From positions 1 to 15,022 of the forward strand of contig JAGDZR010000030.1 of assembly GCA_049115695.1 (NCBI GenBank): a DNA stretch of 15,022 bases, in the 5' to 3' direction. Below are positions 11,201 to 15,022 of this stretch, one piece after another. The translations under genes were made by a program, and so were the position numbers. The stretch's first letter is position 1; each line of letters begins with the position of its first letter. The stretch is from JAGDZR01 sp049115695 (GTDB lineage: Bacteria; Bacteroidota; Bacteroidia; Cytophagales; Cyclobacteriaceae). The notes under the pieces were generated by a model that ran no database searches, was not told the DNA's origin, and saw nothing but the letters and a program-made list of their open reading frames with translations.

Positions 11201-14200
11201 CCCAGCAAAAACTACAGCCAAATGCTGCCATCTATCCTTATTTGCTTTCACTCCAGTTTTGACATAACCCGTTCCTGTGCTAATGCCAAACTCACCACCA
11301 CTCATGTACAACCTCCAGTCTCCCCCACCATTATCGTTTGTGATTAATTCTCCCGTTATCGAAACATCGGAAGGGTTGAGCCAGAGCTCCCATGTCATGG
11401 TATCATACTCAGTGTAGGTTATGGAGAATTCTGTTATGATCCGATCATCAGCATCGACAATTTCGATTGCGTTTCCTGCATTTATCCTTGTTCCTCCAAA
11501 CTTAGCATTTGAGGGAGGTCTTACGGTCGCCCCATTATATGCTGAAACCCTGTAGTAAAATCCGGAATCCTGGGGTACCCCTGCATGTACATAGCTGGTT
11601 TGATTTGCAGCTATTACTGCAACAGTATCAAAATTACCATCATGTGTGGCTGACCACTCTACAATGAATCCGTCCTCATCCGTATTGGGGTCGACCCAAC
11701 TCAATGTTAGTTCTCCTTCACCTGTTTCTTCAATAAATAAGCTATCTGCAGAAGCAGGCATCAACGCTTCAGAAGCAACCCAATCGGCAAACCCTGTAGC
11801 ATAACCTGATCCAAGAATTTCTGCATTATAATTGTTGATACTCCGATCTGGTACAAATTGGTTGTCCTCTCCAACCTGATCAAAACGATAATAAAGTTCA
11901 AGGCCAGGTTCATTTCCTGTGAGCGTGGTGAACCTTCCTGATTCTATTTCACCCTGTGTCCTCAGTGTTTTCCATATTCTGACCTCATCCATAAGGCCAT
12001 TGTAATTGTCACCAAGTACGATGGTGGTGTTGGTTTGCTCCGCTGAATAATCAGTATTAATACTAAAAGCCAAATAACCATCTCTGTACATCCACAAACT
12101 ATCACCGGCATAGACGACTGCAAGGTGCTGCCAGCGCTTATTTTCGACCTTTACACCAGTGTTTACATATGCAGTACCAGTGCTAATCATATATTGACCA
12201 CCACTCATGTACAATCTCCAGTCACCACCACCATCATCATTGGTAATCAACTCTGCAACTCCTGTTAAACTGGCCGGTTTCAACCAGACCTCCCAGGTCA
12301 TGGTATCATATTCCTCATATGTCACTGAAAACTCCGTGAGGATTCGATCGTCGGCATCAACAATTTCAATGGCATTTCCCGGTTGGGATCGTGTGCTACC
12401 GAATTTTATTCTTGAAGGTCCATGCTGAGTCGTACCATCATGTGTTGATACCCGATAATAAAATCCTGAGTCCAATGGTAACCCAGCATGAACATAGCTT
12501 GTTTGATTGGCAGCTACATTGATTAAGGTATCAAAATCTCCATCTATCGCATCTGACCATTCAATGATAAACCCACTTTCATTGTCACTGATGTCTGCCC
12601 AGGAAAGTGTCAATTCTCCAGATCCTGTTTCTTCAATGAACAAGCTGTCAACAGAATGTGGACTTAACGCTTCTGATGCCACCCAGTCTGGAAACCCTCC
12701 AGTAGACCCAGCTCCTAATATGGTTGCAAATCGATTGTTGGTACTTCGATCTGGGACATGTTGATTGCCAGTACCCACTTGATCAAAGCGGTAGTACAGC
12801 TCCAGTCCAGATTCATTGCCAATCAGGACTGTATCCATCTTATCCTTAATTTGGGACTGTGATCTGATATTGCTCCAAACCCGTACTTCGTCAATTTGAC
12901 CATTAAAGTTGTCACCAATCGTTAGCGGAATGTCTGTCCACTCTAAGGAGAAATCTACACTTGTACTATAAGACAGATGGCCATTCTTGTACATCCAAAG
13001 GCTATCATCCGCAAACACCAGGGCCAGGTGCTGCCAAACATTCTTGTTGGATCTAACTCCTGTTCGGGTGTAATCATACCCTCGGGCAATTCCAAACTCG
13101 CCGGCTACCTGATACAATCGCCAATCTGCTCCTCCATTGTCAACAGACAAAATTTCAGCTACTCCTGTTAGGACTGCCGGTTTGAGCCAAACCTCCCATG
13201 TCATGGTATCAAACTTGTGATAATTGATGTATAGGTTCGATCGAATGCGATCATCCGCATCCACAACTTCAATGGCATTTCCTGGTAAAGTCAATATGGA
13301 AGCAAAACTTTCATTCGAGGGCGCAGAATTTTGATCAGCATCCGCTACAATAATCCGATAGTAATATCGATTTCCAGCCGAAACTGACAGGTCTGAATAA
13401 CTGCTATTATCAGGTCCTATTGAGTCAATCTGAACAAATGCTGTATTGTCTCCATCTGATCGCTCAATGAGAAACCCAGATTCATTTATCGCATTATCTG
13501 TCCAGCTTAAATCAATTTGTGATGTCGAGATCTCTTGCGCAAACAAATGGGTAGGCGTTAAGGGATCTTCACCCAGAGATGAGGACTGTTGCCAGTTCGA
13601 CGATGCTCCGGTTAACGTGAAATTGCTGAGATTACCTCCATTCTGCGTCTGACTTCTATCAAGTAAGGTATCAATTGGATTTGTAAGGTTATCTCCTTCT
13701 GCTACTCCCTGATTAAAGGTATAGTATCCTAACAGTCCTGATTCATTCCCAATCAAAGTATCCAGTAGACTGGTGCTGATGTCATTCTCTGTCCTCGCAT
13801 AATTCCAAATGCGTACTTCGTCGAGTTCTCCATCCAGGTAGCTCGCCCCTGACATATTAAACATTGATGAACTACTGACACCTAAACTTAATTGATCTCC
13901 TGATGCCCATAATGTGCCTATTGGTTGAGGCGTCCCTTCCTCATGTCCGTTGACGTAAAGATGTGCACTACCGGCATTTGTGGCCGTAATGGCTACATGA
14001 TACCATTGACCTGCTTCTGCTTCGGTGGTTCCAATAACGCCTCTTTGTACACCATCATAGGTATAGTGCACAAATTGACCGTCGGCATTTGTTCTTAAAT
14101 AATGTGAAGTGTTGCTTACCGGATCACTCGAATGGGTAAACTTTATAATCCCTTGATTACTGACAGATGCGTCAAATTTGACCCAGGTCTCAAAGGTGTA

Positions 14201-14767
14201 AGCCGTAAACGAGCTGATTGGAATTGATACCTGATCGTTGGTTCCATCAAAATTGAGTGCATGATTATCTCTAGTAGTTTCAAAGTCATCCAGGAATATG
14301 ATACCATTGGCCACTTCGGCCCTTAACCTAACAATTGTAGGTAAATGTTGATCAACACTTACTGTATACTGAGTATATGAGGCATTATTTTGAAAAGTTG
14401 TAGAGGCAATCGAGTCAAAAGTGCTTCCGCCATCCGTACTAGTCCAAACCGACAGTTCCCAACCCGAAGACTGGTATGCAAAAAAGGAAATATCAGATAC
14501 ACCTTCCTGAATTTCCATGGTTTGTACGTAATCTCCAACAGCATTAAACGCAATGGCATTTGATCCTGAATTGACATTGAGATTCTCAGAACTTATGCTA
14601 TTGGCTGTCCATGTGCCCGTTCCTGTTGAAAATGTTCCTGTATAATCAGGGCCAGGAATGGTTCCATTTTCAAAATCCTCGTGCAATTGTCCATATGTTA
14701 CCAGCGAATATGCCAGAAATGCAATGGTCAATAACAGCTTTATTGAACTTACGTGGTGGTAATTCAT
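2002..14767 (-). CDS. Giant secreted multi-domain LamG/FN3/Ig protein, N-terminal part up to the sequence gap
   Basis: The frame is open for more than 4,200 codons up to the Ns at 1996-2001. I chose ATG 14767 because it begins a clean signal peptide: MNYHHVSSIK, a hydrophobic core, then VTYG before QLHEDFENG. An in-frame ATG also exists at 14830, directly after a TAA, and would add 21 mostly polar residues. Domains in order: jelly-roll (14689-14267); LamG (14260-13556) and FN3 (to 13286); six LamG-FN3 units (13285-7868); LamG (7867-7181); Big_5 (7180-6857); second jelly-roll (6853-6419); Big_5 (6415-6074); LamG (6073-5426); Big_5 (5425-5093); LamG (5092-4412); Big_5 (4411-4091); LamG (4090-3416); Big_5 (3415-3083); HYDIN-like (3082-2711); GEVED (2710-2237); Kre9/KNH-like (from 2236). 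No catalytic domain is seen. Such folds usually bind glycans or proteins, so a surface adhesin is the inferred role. Export by T9SS is inferred from the neighbour and domain content, since the C-terminus is missing. Confidence 0.93.
2237..3082 (-). other. HYDIN-like Ig domain followed by a GEVED domain
   Basis: From 3082 to 2711 the protein reads PEIMVTGNG, then DFGSMLVGD, FINPGDSSEFTIVF and FDLTGEG. This is the choice-of-anchor D/HYDIN-type Ig fold, with its typical 'V.N.G...L' strand. From 2710 it reads VDTTGCGAQF, followed by YERGLKVFIDWNGNQDL, EEVF, [IV]RMRIVV and GETEDYSL, the signature of the GEVED domain. The two cysteines of the GEVED part (TGCG and EACS) are the only ones I find in the whole visible protein and probably form a disulfide. 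Confidence 0.82.
3083..7867 (-). other. LamG / Big_5 alternating region
   Basis: Four LamG domains (7867-7181, 6073-5426, 5092-4412, 4090-3416) alternate with five SbsA-type Ig domains (7180-6857, 6415-6074, 5425-5093, 4411-4091, 3415-3083), interrupted once by the internal jelly-roll. The LamG domains are of the ordinary type, with [NRGS]F(D)G..DD at the start, W[HT]H[VI]A, [IV][YF]V[DN]G and DE[VIF]R[IV]W. The Big_5 domains show FSIKFSE[PS]V, DS[IV][WSY]F, [DN]SSY or DSTY, [IV]DS[GA]AF and W[TS]F[TS]T. FN3 domains are absent here, in contrast to the array upstream, so the protein has two differently built halves. Confidence 0.85.
6419..6853 (-). repeat. Internal second copy of the N-terminal jelly-roll module
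   Basis: The stretch begins QMFEDFENG and ends AIFLDDFATT. It shares with the first copy (14689-14267) the elements EDFENG, AISFN/AIAFN, GDY[IV]QT, WE[IL]S[IV]WTS, TFDS, IVRL and FLDDF. It lies between two Big_5 domains. The likeness over the full length shows an internal duplication or a fusion of two related secreted proteins. Confidence 0.85.
7868..13285 (-). repeat. Six tandem LamG-FN3 units of 299-302 residues
   Basis: Unit limits are 13285-12383, 12382-11480, 11479-10574, 10573-9668, 9667-8765 and 8764-7868 (301, 301, 302, 302, 301 and 299 codons). Each starts [PAS]GNA[IL], followed by a D-x-D-D motif. Each carries FDTMTWE or YDTMTWE, then [ND]GGxDWR[LF]Y, WQH[LM]A, DS[LI][WY][MIV]Y, DEVR[IV]W, GNExGL and Y[RQ]FDQ. 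The FN3 half has L[TS]W or LTW, a GF-type strand, and YYRVS or similar. LamG folds bind glycans or proteins, often through calcium; FN3 domains act as spacers. By eye units 2, 3 and 4 are most alike and units 5 and 6 the most divergent. A looser LamG-FN3 pair precedes the array (14260-13286) and a LamG follows it, so the array sits inside a longer LamG series. Confidence 0.92.
14267..14689 (-). other. N-terminal jelly-roll module, first copy
   Basis: This stretch starts QLHEDFENG and ends IIFLDDFETT. In between it has GDYVQT, a W-E-L-S-V-W-T-S-T-D-G-G strand and IVRLRAE. The pattern (ordered strands, 'ISFF', then '[SI]W[TS]S.D.G.TFDS', then a closing 'FLDDF') fits the choice-of-anchor/jelly-roll modules found near the N-terminus of T9SS-exported proteins. 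The function is probably structural or carbohydrate binding. A second copy is at 6853-6419. Confidence 0.7.
14690..14767 (-). other. Predicted Sec signal peptide of the giant protein
   Basis: Residues 1-26 from ATG 14767 show a short N-region with histidines and one lysine (MNYHHVSSIK), a hydrophobic core (LLLTIAFLAYSLV) and a small-residue end TYG before Q. A glutamine at the start of the mature protein is common in Bacteroidota exported proteins. The preceding bases contain no purine-rich ribosome binding site, which is usual in this phylum and gives no help in choosing the start. Confidence 0.8.
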
Positions 14768-14872
14768 AGCAAATGGTTGAATCCATGTCACATCACTGGT
14801 TGGGAGATGATCATCATGAAAGTAGGGCATTTATGCTCACTTCACCATGTTAAAAACTTACGTAACCTAAAA

Positions 14873-14907
14873 GTACAGGATTTCTTGCCTAAAAGAAATT
14901 CGTGTAC
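14873..14907 (-). terminator. Possible intrinsic terminator after the T9SS-tail gene
   Basis: Read on the minus strand, GTACA pairs with TGTAC, and ATTTCTT (14899-14893) pairs with AAGAAAT (14886-14880). The loop is TTAGGC, and a small asymmetric internal loop separates the two stem parts. Directly after the right arm come four Ts (14872-14869). It starts 22 bases after the stop codon at 14929, the expected place for a terminator of that gene. The stem is A/T-rich and the T run is short, so it may be weak or may let some transcription through into the giant gene. Confidence 0.4.
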
Positions 14908-14928
14908 CAGGGTATTTTCGTTAGTTCT

Positions 14929-15022
14929 TTACTTTCTAATGATAATCTTATGTGTAATGATCTTATCCACTCTTCCTTCCTTGTCGAAGAAGTGTAGCAA
15001 ATAGATGCCATCTTCCAGATCC
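14929..15022 (-). CDS. C-terminal end of a T9SS-secreted protein (type A sorting domain), 5' truncated
   Basis: Only the last 30 codons and a TAA stop (14931-14929) lie in the window; the frame is open to the right edge. The visible residues include LEDGIYLLHFFDKEGR, then a KII-rich strand ending IIIRK-stop. This is the usual finish of the Bacteroidota T9SS type A sorting domain (Por secretion tail): an L-x-x-G-[IV]-Y strand, a turn, and a short basic beta-strand at the extreme C-terminus. In this family the tail directs export across the outer membrane and is usually cleaved on delivery to the surface. What the rest of the protein does cannot be seen. The gene points the same way as the giant gene, with 161 bases between its stop and the preferred start of that gene. 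It has no start in the window, so the full length is unknown. Confidence 0.88.
   Translation of the reverse strand, partial: DLEDGIYLLHFFDKEGRVDKIITHKIIIRK

Noticed and set aside
7868..13285. CRISPR or satellite-type repeat
   Set aside because: The periodicity is about 900 bases, wholly coding, with divergent units and conserved protein motifs.
14868..14898. Bacteroidota-type promoter on the minus strand: TTTC, 19 bases, then TACTTTTA (compare TTTG and TAnnTTTG)
   Set aside because: Both boxes deviate from consensus and the element overlaps the hairpin read as a terminator, so it cannot be called with confidence.
14753..15004. Plus-strand frame of 83 codons over the intergenic region, with a hydrophobic end
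   Set aside because: Its hydrophobic part is the antisense of the T9SS sorting tail and the rest is antisense to the giant gene's start. No independent sign of coding.
1..15022. Defence, toxin, mobile-element or biosynthetic system
   Set aside because: No transposase, integrase, nuclease, polymorphic-toxin core or biosynthetic enzyme motif is visible on either strand. All convincing coding belongs to the giant protein and the T9SS tail.

Overview
The window is almost entirely one giant minus-strand gene for a secreted multi-domain protein of a Bacteroidota bacterium, most likely a marine or Cytophagia/Flavobacteriia-like one. The lineage call rests on two things. The neighbouring gene ends in a typical type IX secretion (T9SS) C-terminal sorting domain. 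The giant protein is built from modules common in T9SS substrates: LamG/concanavalin-A-like, fibronectin III, SbsA-type Ig (Big_5), choice-of-anchor, HYDIN-like, GEVED and Kre9/KNH-like domains. No rRNA, tRNA, CRISPR, transposase or defence gene is visible.

Layout, read along the minus strand from right to left. Positions 15022-14929 hold the last 30 codons of an upstream gene, a T9SS sorting tail. Positions 14928-14768 are intergenic and carry an imperfect hairpin followed by TTTT, a possible terminator. The giant gene probably starts at 14767 with a signal peptide. It continues with a jelly-roll module, a first LamG-FN3 pair (to 13286), six tandem LamG-FN3 units of 299-302 residues each (13285-7868), a LamG and a Big_5 domain, a second copy of the N-terminal jelly-roll (6853-6419), and an alternating Big_5/LamG run (to 3083). 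After that come a HYDIN-like Ig domain, a GEVED domain with the only two cysteines I see, and a Kre9/KNH-like domain that is cut by six Ns at 1996-2001. Beyond the Ns the same protein continues in another frame: the end of the Kre9-like domain, a twelfth LamG, a sixth Big_5, an Ig-like domain, an unassigned domain and a second Ig-like copy that runs off the window at base 1.

The frame change at the Ns is best read as a wrong gap length, not a real frameshift, because the two sides complete one domain. The product is therefore at least about 4,920 residues, and its C-terminus is not in the window. Adhesion or glycan binding at the cell surface is the most reasonable inferred role; no catalytic domain is visible. 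Nothing here looks like a new enzymatic or defence system. The most notable features are the size, the length-conserved tandem LamG-FN3 array with its own signature motifs, and the duplicated N-terminal module in mid-protein.
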